Assembly (NCBI GenBank): GCA_964546645.1
Contig: CAZJKM010000007.1
Coordinates: 1 to 56,459 of the forward strand
DNA length: 56,459 nt
Origin: A37T11 sp964546645
Lineage (GTDB): Bacteria > Bacteroidota > Bacteroidia > Sphingobacteriales > Sphingobacteriaceae
Reading direction: 5' to 3'
How positions within the stretch are numbered: position 1 is the first letter of the stretch; every line of letters starts with the position of its first letter. The notes beneath the pieces are model-generated. The model searched no databases. It had not been told where the DNA came from and saw only the letters and a list, made by a program, of their open reading frames with translations. The position numbers and the translations under genes are program-made. Positions 46,483 through 54,115 of this stretch are shown here, in pieces.

Positions 46483-46612
46483 TTAGATCGCGACAGACTA
46501 GTTAGGGCAAATTACACTCCATTTAGCTTCAACCTTAGAAGCAACTCGCCATCTCTAATTTAACAGATATCGAAAGTTCGCAAACCAACGAAAAAGTTTT
46601 TTACCAGTACAT

Positions 46613-48574
46613 TTAGTCGCCACTGTATCGACTATTTAATTTTTTGAGTTTCTTCAAGTAGGTATCATTCGCTTGCCAAACTTCGGTAAAGCTACCTAGT
46701 GCATGGTAGGTTGAGAATTCGTCGTAAGTATAACCGACCTTTCCAGACTTTGACTTTACAGATATTCTCCCGTTGTCCAGATCCAGCATATTTATTTCAG
46801 GATAATACACGATAATTTTTTCATTTCCCAAAGCGATACTTTGCCCTAAAATCTTAAGTTCGCATTGCTTGTATAAAGACATGACTAATGCATTTCCCTT
46901 CAAATCAGTCCTTCTAAATGCGTTAATCATAGATTTGTCAACAAGCATCCCGTTGAACTTCAAGTAGTCGTCATGCGCTAAGAAAAACACCCCATCCTCA
47001 ATTAATCGTCGTAATTTGTGGATATTTATAACGTCAAGCCGTACGAGGTCATGTTCTTTGAAGCTATCAAATTGAATGTGAAATCTCTTTTCGATTTTGT
47101 AAAGGCTTTCATATAAGAATAGCTTTTCCATCACGAAATCGAAAGAAGATTCTATTTTAGGGTTAAACGTGCCAATTTTTCCAGCACCCTTTTTTATCAA
47201 TGTAATTGCTTTTCCCTCTGCAATTAGGGTGATNNNNNNNNNNATACATATAAAGAATAAATATGCATTTTTCACATTGGTGATCAACATATCCTTATCG
47301 AAATCGAATTTAATATTTTTCTTATCCTCGATCCTTATCGAAAAATTATAACCCAGCATATTCACTTCAACCTGGTTTTGAGATTCACCATTATAAAGCT
47401 TAACGTCAACGTCATCAATTTCGAAATCTTCCTCCTGAAAAACTACCTTACAAGTTGCTTCTGCCGTGGGTAGGTTAATAATTGTAACTTTTTCGAGTTC
47501 GTCCGAATCGGTTAAATTGAACCCGTCGACCGAATATGAAAATTTGGCGAGTCCGCTTTTATAAATATCAAAGGTGATACCTTGATCGCCCTTCAGGAAT
47601 GATCTGAAATCTTCTGCAATCTTTTTGTCATCGATTGAGATATCTATCCTATGTTCCGTGGAACCGGATGTTTTCTCCAACGCCAGAAGTAATGTCGAAC
47701 CGGGCTGTGTTGCGAATTCACCTTTCAAATCGAATGATTCAATGAATTTTCGGGCAGAATCGATGCTTATTATGTTCTTCTTCAGGTCCGTGTGCAAACT
47801 GGACTTCAAATGTTCCACAAGAACTGCGATAAATTGTTCGCCGTCATAGTCATAGTGAACAATACCCAGCCGTTCGAATTCATTCTGTTTCAATTTGGAA
47901 ATTGATGGAGATATATGAAACCGTCTTATTGAGTCCTTTGGGAGATGTTCGATTAGATGTTCAAAATCACCTCTAACATTTCCATCCTCATAACCGTAGC
48001 CAAGGAACAGGTGGTGCTTGGATGCCATTTCGTGGATAATCGAACCCCAAAAAGAGGTATTAAAATCACGTTGATATAGTTTATAGTAATCAGACTTCGT
48101 AATAATCATCCCTTCTAGATAGTCAACGCACCCGTGAATCTTGAAAATCGTCGTCAGATTAAATGAAATCATCGGTCTATCTTCCGACTTCCTGACAACT
48201 ATCGCCTTTTTTGCAAAAGCATTTTCAATCAGTCGGTCATAGTTCGTCGTGATGATGGTCCTGAAAAACGGAATCTTGCACAACAAATCATGGGAGTAGG
48301 TATTGGTTGGCAACTTACCAAAAGTCTTTGAAATAAGTGCTTCAAGCATCTTCCTGCCATCTTTCCGGGAATTCACAAGGGCGTCGGTAATTTGGGTAAG
48401 GTCGGATTCAGCTGTTACTTCATCCTTAAATTCTTTAGGAACTGACTGGATTAATATGTCTTTCAGTTCACCAACTCCTGGATAGCCTGCATATCGAGAC
48501 ATGCCGGATCCGATCCAAAGACATACTTTCTCTCTTTTAATTAATTCAATTAGTTCGTCCATACCTTTTGACAA
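46613..48574 (-). CDS. SIR2-domain protein, probable defence NADase
   Basis: 653 codons including a 10-N gap. The N-terminal ~280 residues are a SIR2-like domain: LWIGSGMSRYAG (nucleotide loop), IITTNYDRLI with N111 and D113, FKIHG with catalytic H147, and LFLGYGYEDGNVRGDFEHL. The C-terminal ~370 residues are not recognised and look beta-rich (possible sensor). SIR2 domains in Thoeris, DSR and SIR2-HerA/APAZ systems degrade NAD+ on phage infection. The start overlaps the upstream HEPN gene by 29 nt, so the two are coupled. Codon usage is AT-richer than the backbone. Frame is the same on both sides of the gap, but residues there are unknown. Confidence 0.8.
   Translation of the reverse strand: MSKGMDELIELIKREKVCLWIGSGMSRYAGYPGVGELKDILIQSVPKEFKDEVTAESDLTQITDALVNSRKDGRKMLEALISKTFGKLPTNTYSHDLLCKIPFFRTIITTNYDRLIENAFAKKAIVVRKSEDRPMISFNLTTIFKIHGCVDYLEGMIITKSDYYKLYQRDFNTSFWGSIIHEMASKHHLFLGYGYEDGNVRGDFEHLIEHLPKDSIRRFHISPSISKLKQNEFERLGIVHYDYDGEQFIAVLVEHLKSSLHTDLKKNIISIDSARKFIESFDLKGEFATQPGSTLLLALEKTSGSTEHRIDISIDDKKIAEDFRSFLKGDQGITFDIYKSGLAKFSYSVDGFNLTDSDELEKVTIINLPTAEATCKVVFQEEDFEIDDVDVKLYNGESQNQVEVNMLGYNFSIRIEDKKNIKFDFDKDMLITNVKNAYLFFICXXXXITLIAEGKAITLIKKGAGKIGTFNPKIESSFDFVMEKLFLYESLYKIEKRFHIQFDSFKEHDLVRLDVINIHKLRRLIEDGVFFLAHDDYLKFNGMLVDKSMINAFRRTDLKGNALVMSLYKQCELKILGQSIALGNEKIIVYYPEINMLDLDNGRISVKSKSGKVGYTYDEFSTYHALGSFTEVWQANDTYLKKLKKLNSRYSGD
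47234..47243. other. Assembly gap of 10 N inside the SIR2 gene
   Basis: Ten undetermined bases at a contig join. True length is unknown; reading frame agrees on both sides, which supports but does not prove a single intact gene. Confidence 1.
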
Positions 48575-49199
48575 CCGATATTAAAGAAAAAATCCTTGTT
48601 CTATTGCTTTGGGAAACGAACGCTTTGTAGTCGGCATGGTATTTTACAAAATTTTCTGTGCTGTTATCTTCATGGGTGAATATGAACTCAACCCCATTTA
48701 CCAATGTACAATTGTCGACTATTTTTTTGATTTCTTCAACCGCGCACATTGCTTTATTTAAATCATCATCAGAAAGTGGAGTGATGCGGTAGGGCTCGAC
48801 CTGAATCCCGTCAGAATGGGCGAATTTTCCATTTCTGTTGTCCCTGATCAACCTGTGGATTTCACTTTTCCGAAGCGCGTTGAGAATTTGCCTGTTTTTC
48901 TCGTAACTCCCCTGAAAGTCCTGCCCCACTTTACTTAGGATAAATTCGTTCAGCTTTGTGAGGGATGCAACATTTTCACCCTCCTTTTTGCCCATCGGTT
49001 CAAGGAGCTTGCAAAGCTCCATTGTGAACATATACTGCATGCTTGTCGCATATAATTTAAACGGACGACTGCTTAGTAGTTTCAATTCGTCCGGAGATGC
49101 ACGAGACCTGTTGAGGATACGCAACTCTGTTAATGACACGAACATTAAGTGCAGCGCCATTTTGACTTGATCCATATACGGATAATCAATCTTTTGCAT
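48546..49199 (-). CDS. HEPN-like protein (AbiU2-type), partner of the SIR2 protein
   Basis: 217 residues, mostly helical. The segment RDNRNGKFAHSDG contains R-x5-H, matching the Rx4-6H active-site motif of HEPN RNases, in the arrangement seen in AbiU2-like HEPN proteins (helical bundle before, alpha-helical tail after). Gene order is HEPN then SIR2, with 29 nt overlap, so expression is coupled. HEPN proteins act as RNases, or as antitoxins or structural partners in abortive infection. The weak similarity means the HEPN call is an inference from the motif and the helical pattern. Confidence 0.55.
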   Translation of the reverse strand: MQKIDYPYMDQVKMALHLMFVSLTELRILNRSRASPDELKLLSSRPFKLYATSMQYMFTMELCKLLEPMGKKEGENVASLTKLNEFILSKVGQDFQGSYEKNRQILNALRKSEIHRLIRDNRNGKFAHSDGIQVEPYRITPLSDDDLNKAMCAVEEIKKIVDNCTLVNGVEFIFTHEDNSTENFVKYHADYKAFVSQSNRTRIFSLISVVKRYGRTN

Positions 49200-49331
49200 T
49201 GAAAAGGTTTAACAATAACACCCAACAACAATGAATATTTAAAAGGTAGGGCAAATGGGAGTATTTCATTACTGAGAATTCCTCTCTTTATGGCCCCCCG
49301 GTCTCTCTTTTTATGTTTGTGATTAAAAGAC

Positions 49332-50453
49332 TCAATGATTGTCCTGTGGATGAAATTGCATCAGCCTGCCATCTGGAGCAATTCTCAATGAATAATAGTT
49401 GCCGTTGAAATAATACCCTTTGTCGTTTTGAATGTGAAACCCTTTCCCTGCCTTTAAACGTTTTTCAATTGCTTCTTTATTTGCATTCAACACAATATTA
49501 ATAATCCTTCTAATGTCTTTTAATGTATACTGAAAACCAGTACCCTGCCCTTTGGAAGATTCGTTGATAAGGAATTTTTTATAATGTCTCAAGTAGATAT
49601 GTATAAAGCGCTCAAAATCCCAATAGACGTGTTGTGCCCAGCCCCATAGCGTTAAAGTTTCCTCTTCGAATCCGTAGACCAGTTTCATCAACTCCATCCA
49701 AGCCTCGTCATTTTCTTCTTTAAGTTTATCGATATGTTTTGAAGCGATACCCAGATGCTGGCATATAAATGAGATGCGGTTTTTTCTGCGATTGCCAAGT
49801 GCGATATTTAACGCTGTTCTAAACGGGCTGTTCTTTCCACCCGCATACACAAGTGGTTTCAAAGAGGTAATCACAACGTCATCATAAAACTTTCCTGTTT
49901 TAGGATTAATTAAAAAGGTATTTTTGTCATCATCTGAAAGCTCATCGGGTTCCAAAAGAAAGAGTAGGCTAAAATACATTCTTGTCTCTGCTGGAATTAA
50001 GGGAATACCTTCCTCAATTCTTTTTCTAAAGATGAGTAGTTGCATTCGCTCTCCATCGAACAGGTCTGGGCTGAAGTCAACGTTTATCGTATTTGGGATA
50101 TCTTTAACCTCAGCATTATCGTATTGATTTTTAACAGGCCCGATATTAAGCGTACTTAACCGTCTAATATCCTTTGCATAAAAGCCTTCCACTTTGAGTA
50201 ACTTGTTTTTTTCGTTGTCGCTCAAAGCGCCATCAAGCAATACTAATCCATCGTCATTACCTACATAATCAGAATTAATTTCAAATTTTAATTTTGCACG
50301 CTCTGACGGTGTATAAATGACATAGCCATAAACAATATTGCCATACTTCTGATAAGCTTCCGAGCCATAATAGAAATCGAATATGGCATATTGATCAAAT
50401 TGACCAACTTGAATGAAAATATTCTGAATCGAATAATTTAATGACAAATCCAT
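49332..50453 (-). CDS. Unrecognised 373-residue protein of the defence-like cluster
   Basis: No known family recognised. The first ~160 residues look beta-rich (FIQVGQFDQYAIFDFYYGS, YGYVIYTPSERAKLKFEI), the middle ~200-340 is helical and charged with aromatic clusters (WGWAQHVYWDFERFIHIYLRHYKKF), and the C-terminus ends in a small strand-like domain (GKGFHIQNDKGYYFNGNYYSL). No signal peptide or membrane helix. It lies on the same strand between the TIR gene (72 nt upstream) and the HEPN gene (132 nt downstream). AT-rich like the HEPN and SIR2 genes. Confidence 0.65.
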   Translation of the reverse strand: MDLSLNYSIQNIFIQVGQFDQYAIFDFYYGSEAYQKYGNIVYGYVIYTPSERAKLKFEINSDYVGNDDGLVLLDGALSDNEKNKLLKVEGFYAKDIRRLSTLNIGPVKNQYDNAEVKDIPNTINVDFSPDLFDGERMQLLIFRKRIEEGIPLIPAETRMYFSLLFLLEPDELSDDDKNTFLINPKTGKFYDDVVITSLKPLVYAGGKNSPFRTALNIALGNRRKNRISFICQHLGIASKHIDKLKEENDEAWMELMKLVYGFEEETLTLWGWAQHVYWDFERFIHIYLRHYKKFLINESSKGQGTGFQYTLKDIRRIINIVLNANKEAIEKRLKAGKGFHIQNDKGYYFNGNYYSLRIAPDGRLMQFHPQDNH

Positions 50454-50524
50454 TACTCTATATTCCTGCGAAATTGTATTAATTGTCTTTCGGATTTCTT
50501 ACCGGAGTTCTGTTTCCCAGCGAT

Positions 50525-51220
50525 TCATGGGTATACGGCGACCAGCTCGGCTAACTTGGCCGCCAAATCTGCCATTGGCTCCTCTGCAGTACTCAAGCCA
50601 CTTCGCGAGCCGAGCAAGGGACTGACTTCGCGGAGATCTTCAAACGTCGTGTCGTGCACGATGGGAACGAGTTGATCACGCGCTAGGAGTGCCGAAAGCT
50701 CTTTGTCAGCAATGCCCGATCCCTCGAGGCGACGTAGTAACGCAGGGGTTACCAGTACGATCCCAACTCGCGACTTTGCCAGCCCCCTGTCGATTTCACG
50801 AAGCAACGTTGAACCAAGGATAACGTCCTTCTCGCTGAACCAGACTGAGACGCCGTGCGACTCGAGTAGGTCGTGCAGATCCTTAGCTGCTCCTTTCCGA
50901 TCGTCCCAAGCGTGGCAAAGAAAAACGTCCCGAAGATCAGATGAAGATCGCTTCTCGACATTTTCGCGTACCGGAGTGAGCGTTCTTACCTCGGCAGGCG
51001 TGTATAGAATGGACGAACCTGCTCTCGACCAGGGTGCCTTAACGCTTCTGCCAGATCCACCCCTACTGCTCCTGCCGCCCGAGCTATACCCCGACGAGGA
51101 GTAGGATGTTGAGTAGGATGAATATGATCTGTAGCTGCTATAGCGGCTACTACATGCGGGGCAGGCCGCTGCCCCACTCGCTGTGCGATGTCCGTATACT
51201 GGTGCTGTACATCTTGCCAT
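50525..51220 (-). CDS. TIR-domain protein with N-terminal zinc-knuckle and Ser/Tyr/Gly-rich linker
   Basis: 231 residues in three parts. Residues 1-23 carry C4-x6-H11-x8-C20-PA-C23, a likely zinc site. Residues 24-60 are low-complexity Ser/Tyr/Gly/Arg. Residues 98-231 are a TIR domain: DVFLCHAWDDRKGAAKDLHDLLESHG, VWFSEKDVILGSTLLREID, RVGIVLVTPALL and GIADKELSALLARD, where E174 is the expected NADase glutamate. TIR domains of bacterial defence cleave NAD+ or make signalling nucleotides. The gene is visibly GC-richer than its neighbours, which suggests recent transfer from a high-GC donor. Confidence 0.8.
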   Translation of the reverse strand: MARCTAPVYGHRTASGAAACPACSSRYSSYRSYSSYSTSYSSSGYSSGGRSSRGGSGRSVKAPWSRAGSSILYTPAEVRTLTPVRENVEKRSSSDLRDVFLCHAWDDRKGAAKDLHDLLESHGVSVWFSEKDVILGSTLLREIDRGLAKSRVGIVLVTPALLRRLEGSGIADKELSALLARDQLVPIVHDTTFEDLREVSPLLGSRSGLSTAEEPMADLAAKLAELVAVYP

Positions 51221-51313
51221 ATCTTTTCAATTTTATTTAGATGAATAATTTTAACAACTGTTAATTACGCTACTATACTTGCGTTCCATTTTGTCCATAG
51301 CCCTGTCCTTGGA

Positions 51314-51577
51314 TTATGGGATTGCGTACGTCCATCGACGTATCCGTATCGCCTGTTTTGCCGTTGCCGGCCATTGCTTGAAAAATAATTTTGTTAAAAA
51401 TGCGCCCGCTCGAGTGTCGATCAGGAAACTACCTGACCCAACAATCGGATCAATGATCAAATCATCGTTGAACAGCCGTGTTACATAAAAAAATCTAGTC
51501 GTCTTTGGTACGGTCAGAAGCCCCCGTAGCACTTTAGAAAGGGAAAAGGTAACGAAATAATTGCTTTGAAAAACCAA
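51314..51577 (-). pseudogene. Possible remnant of a class I methyltransferase
   Basis: An 87-codon frame contains DDLIIDPIVGSGSFLID, resembling the SAM-binding DPxxGSGT(F/L)xI motif of THUMP-type RNA methyltransferases and N6 DNA methylases, followed by FFKQWPA. Flanking residues do not extend the similarity and no full domain fits. Could be chance; probability of a true remnant is modest. Confidence 0.25.
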
Positions 51578-52038
51578 AACAATAGTTAACTTCGCATGTT
51601 TTTAACACAACAATTCTGTCATTCTCCCCTTTCATAAGGCGCGGATGATTTACAATTTTAGGGTTCGGGTGTTAGCGCATCCGAACTTTATTTTTTATAA
51701 ACCTCCCCACTTATCGTCAGCTGCTATCCATACTTTACTATTTTTATTGACATTATTAGCTATTTATATTAGTACAAATATAATCATCCTTTTTTAAGAC
51801 TGGTTACGGAAATTATTAACATCCAGCCATATTGTAGACAATTCGCTACAATTACTCATTTTCTTTTAATACCTCAAAATACCGCACCCCCCTCGCGCCA
51901 GTCTTAGCAGGGAGGGGGAAAAAGCAATGGCCTGACTGGTGTGAAAACTGTATCGAGCTAAGAAACAGAAGATTAATTAGAAAAGCGCCTCTTTATGCCC
52001 GAAAAGGAACTGGAAACAAAGCACCCTCATGTTGGATT

Positions 52039-52064
52039 AATTCTGCAACAGCTGTTGCAGAATT
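52039..52064. repeat. Perfect 26-bp palindrome
   Basis: 13-nt arms, left arm AATTCTGCAACAG, no spacer. Not followed by a T-run, and it lies 110 nt upstream of the phosphatase remnant. Could be an operator or a recombination half of a lost element; nothing in the sequence decides. Confidence 0.5.
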
Positions 52065-52174
52065 GCTCAACGAATACCCATATAACAGATAATATACATG
52101 CGATAAATCCACGGTTTTTGGTTTATCCAGCCTTGGATCAAAGCATTGGTCAGGAGGACTGAAAGCTAACGATC

Positions 52175-52468
52175 ATGAACATCCTTTTTATTTGCAGCCG
52201 GAACCAATGGCGTAGCCGTACGGCGGAGGAGTTGTTTAAAAATGACGCTACACACCAGGTAAGATCTGCCGGGACTTCGGAGGCCGCGCGTATCAGGGTA
52301 AACGAAAAAATGATCTCCTCATGCGAGTCTCAGAAAAGAGCTACGGATAACGAGTTTATCGGACATTCAGCCCTTTTAACGGACATTTATCGGACTTATA
52401 CAACGCTATCGATACAGATACTTTGTAGATTTCTTATCACCAACCCTTTCAAGAAGCTGTTTGTCTGA
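52175..52468 (+). pseudogene. Low-molecular-weight tyrosine phosphatase-like protein, N-terminal fragment
   Basis: The first ~47 codons read MNILFICSRNQWRSRTAEELF...AARIRVNEKMI, the start of the small Bacteroidota LMW-PTP-like family with the P-loop C-x5-R-S. After this the sequence no longer matches (family members continue with a WADxIFVME segment), so the frame was lost by deletion or insertion, and the catalytic Asp region is missing. A purine-rich AGGAGG-like site precedes the ATG. Confidence 0.7.
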
Positions 52469-52534
52469 CAATTCAGCGAGATCTCTTCGGGCAGTCCGGT
52501 CCGTGACACCGTATTTTTTCACATACTCCGAACT
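52406..52534 (-). pseudogene. Winged-helix C-terminal fragment
   Basis: 42 codons reading SSEYVKKYGVTDRTARRDLAEL then LLERVGDKKSTKYLYR. This is the C-terminal winged helix common to Fic-type and AlbA_2/ATP-dependent regulator proteins. Nothing upstream belongs to the same protein: a terminator hairpin of another unit starts 40 bp away. Overlaps the phosphatase remnant on the other strand, so both are decayed ends brought together. Confidence 0.6.
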
Positions 52535-52572
52535 GTCGTCCCCCCCAATAAATAAATTACAAGTAAGCAGAT

Positions 52573-52607
52573 ACGAAAAATGCCACCCACGAGTCAGTGG
52601 ATGGCAT
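52573..52607 (-). terminator. Terminator of the DUF6934 unit
   Basis: On the minus strand: an 11-bp stem with one G-T pair (ATGCCATCCAC with GTGGGTGGCAT), 6-nt loop, then TTTTT. It begins 24 nt after the stop of the 52-residue gene. Confidence 0.75.
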
Positions 52608-52631
52608 GAATCTTTTATCAATTAGTTTGAA

Positions 52632-52790
52632 TTATTTCTTTACCTGAGGAAGTCCCACCCTATCCAAGGTCTTCTTGGCTTGTTCTGCTTTTCTTAAAAA
52701 ATAAGGGTGCTCCTCGTAGCTCTTCACGTTCTTACTCACAACCCCATGCAGGGATTGGGATTTGTCGTTTTTATTTATTGCTATTCCCAT
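52632..52790 (-). CDS. 52-residue small protein downstream of the DUF6934 gene
   Basis: A short gene with ATG 52790 and TAA 52632: begins MGIAINKNDK, contains VVSKNVKSYEEHPYFLRKAEQAK, ends RVGLPQVKK. Basic, helical, no membrane segment. It starts 37 nt after the end of the DUF6934 frame on the same strand and is closed by a good terminator, so it is a two-gene unit. Small proteins of this look seem to accompany DUF6934 genes in related bacteria (recollection, not searched). A toxin-antitoxin-like or effector-regulator pair is possible. Confidence 0.6.
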   Translation of the reverse strand: MGIAINKNDKSQSLHGVVSKNVKSYEEHPYFLRKAEQAKKTLDRVGLPQVKK

Positions 52791-52827
52791 GGTGCCTCTT
52801 ATTATCGCCTATTACAAATGTCAGCAT

Positions 52828-53274
52828 TTATTTCGGTTTTACCAAAAACGCTGCGTAGTTCGTTCTACTTTGGAAAGGTTGCCATTGGTTATTTAAAAGT
52901 CCATATACATCGAATTGCCTGCTGATTTCTATGTAGATCTTTCAAATCCCCATTTGATAGAGTCGTGTTCGGGATGGGGTACTGCCTTCAATAAAGATAT
53001 AGGGTTGGCCGAAGGATTTGCAAAAATCCAGTACAGTAAACGCGACTGTTGCCAGAATTTTATCCCTGTCACTGTTATTGCTGAAAGACAAATCGCTGAT
53101 TTCTCCGGAATCTTCGTCTAGATCTCCGAAGCCCAGATTGTAAACCGTTTCCGGTGTATCCCTAATCTTAACATAGCGCACCACTTTCTTAATTCTGCCA
53201 TTTGGACCTTCGCTGTAGAACTCATAATCCTGGTATCCGGCATTGATGTAAAATTCGTAATGGTCTAAATGCAT
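52828..53274 (-). pseudogene. DUF6934-family protein interrupted by one in-frame TGA
   Basis: Residues 1-110 run from MHLDHYEFYINAGYQDYEFYS through DRDKILATVAFTVLDFCKSFG to TPSRTRLYQMGI, then a TGA at 52942-52944. The same frame continues for 37 codons, KIYIEISRQFDVYGLLNN and QWQPFQSRTNYAAFLVKPK, to TAA at 52828. The continuation is what the family has at this position, so the full protein would be about 148 residues. A single nonsense change or a base-call error explains this. Function of the family is unknown. Confidence 0.75.
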
Positions 53275-53626
53275 AGGGTGTTTAAGCTTTAGGTTTCTGG
53301 TAAAAGTACTAAAAAGTGAGAAACTTGATAATTTAATCTTAAAGTACTATCCCGTTTTGGGCGTAATCTTATGTGATGGTCCTGTGATAGAACCAACCAC
53401 CCAACACAACAACAACCTGACAATCAGTATTTACTTATGTGACGGTTATGTGATACCTGACCAATTTATAACAGCCAATTTGTAATCCTCCTTAAAGGCA
53501 GCCACAACATTAATCAAATCAACCCTACCCCACCACTTCGGCATCTGGTATTTTGAAGGAAACCGCCGTGTAGAGTACCGCCAGGCAACGCTCAGTCCCT
53601 GCCTGGACGCTGAACACCAGCTGTCC

Positions 53627-53857
53627 ATGCTGACCAGGCAAGAGCGCAAAGCGGCGTTCGGCAGTCCGGACCTTACAGAAATATTAGTAGCATTTGATGC
53701 CGGCACCATCAATGAAGGACTAAAATCAGCCTTGAAAAGGCGATACGCTGCCCGCTGGCAATTCGTGAACGATCATTGGCGGGACATACTGCCCATTGAC
53801 CTGCAGTTCTTCTTCAATACGAATGTCTCTCCCCGGCTGATCTACGGAGATCAGTGA
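53627..53857 (+). CDS. Unrecognised fragment, possibly the 3' end of a larger gene
   Basis: 76 codons from ATG 53627, but the frame is open back to 53486 without another ATG and reads HHFGIWYFEGNRRVEYRQATL before the Met with similar coding character. So this is probably a 5'-truncated gene of at least 124 codons. The end reads WQFVNDHWRDILPIDLQFFFN. GC content is higher than its surroundings. No family recognised. Confidence 0.4.
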   Translation: MLTRQERKAAFGSPDLTEILVAFDAGTINEGLKSALKRRYAARWQFVNDHWRDILPIDLQFFFNTNVSPRLIYGDQ

Positions 53858-54026
53858 GAAGTAAGTTCTCCGGCCTCAATCCTGACCCGTATACAGTGCA
53901 GATAATGTTCCATGGAAATACGCTTAAACTTGGCTTGGCTTCAGATTTGCTATTGACGACGTCTAACAAGTCGTTCAAAATTAACAGCCATAAACAATAA
54001 TTTTTTTAGTATTAATTCGCTCTATT

Positions 54027-54058
54027 ATTGGAAATCAAAAGCTAAACACTTAAATTTA
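54027..54058 (+). promoter_or_regulatory. Candidate promoter of the ORF6N gene
   Basis: ATTG (54027-54030), 20 nt, TAAATTTA (54051-54058). Places the transcript start just upstream of the palindrome at 54075, so the palindrome lies in the leader. Confidence 0.45.
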
Positions 54059-54074
54059 CCTCAAAATTATCCAT

Positions 54075-54101
54075 CTTGCGGTCACAACTTGTGACCACAA
54101 G
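54075..54101. promoter_or_regulatory. Palindromic operator-like site, leader copy
   Basis: CTTGCGGTCACAA, one central base, TTGTGACCACAAG: 13-nt arms with one mismatch. It ends 14 nt before the ORF6N start codon. A near-identical copy lies inside the gene at 54332-54362. Confidence 0.7.
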
Positions 54102-54115
54102 TTTAACCAAGGATT

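Larger units (their letters stand above)
51221..52174. other. Low-coding AT-rich stretch with remnants
   Basis: About 950 bp without an intact gene. It holds a possible methyltransferase-motif fragment (51314-51577, minus), an uninformative AT-rich span (51590-51890), and an open plus-strand segment about 51930-52090 reading WCENCIELRNRRLIRK and ending NEYPYNR, too short to assign, which includes a perfect palindrome at 52039-52064. No terminator or promoter with both boxes was found. Confidence 0.6.

Noticed and set aside
46503..49256. 10-bp direct repeat TAGGGCAAAT at 46503-46512 and 49247-49256 flanking the HEPN-SIR2 pair, as a target-site duplication
   Set aside because: Too short to be significant over this span, with no inverted ends or transposase.
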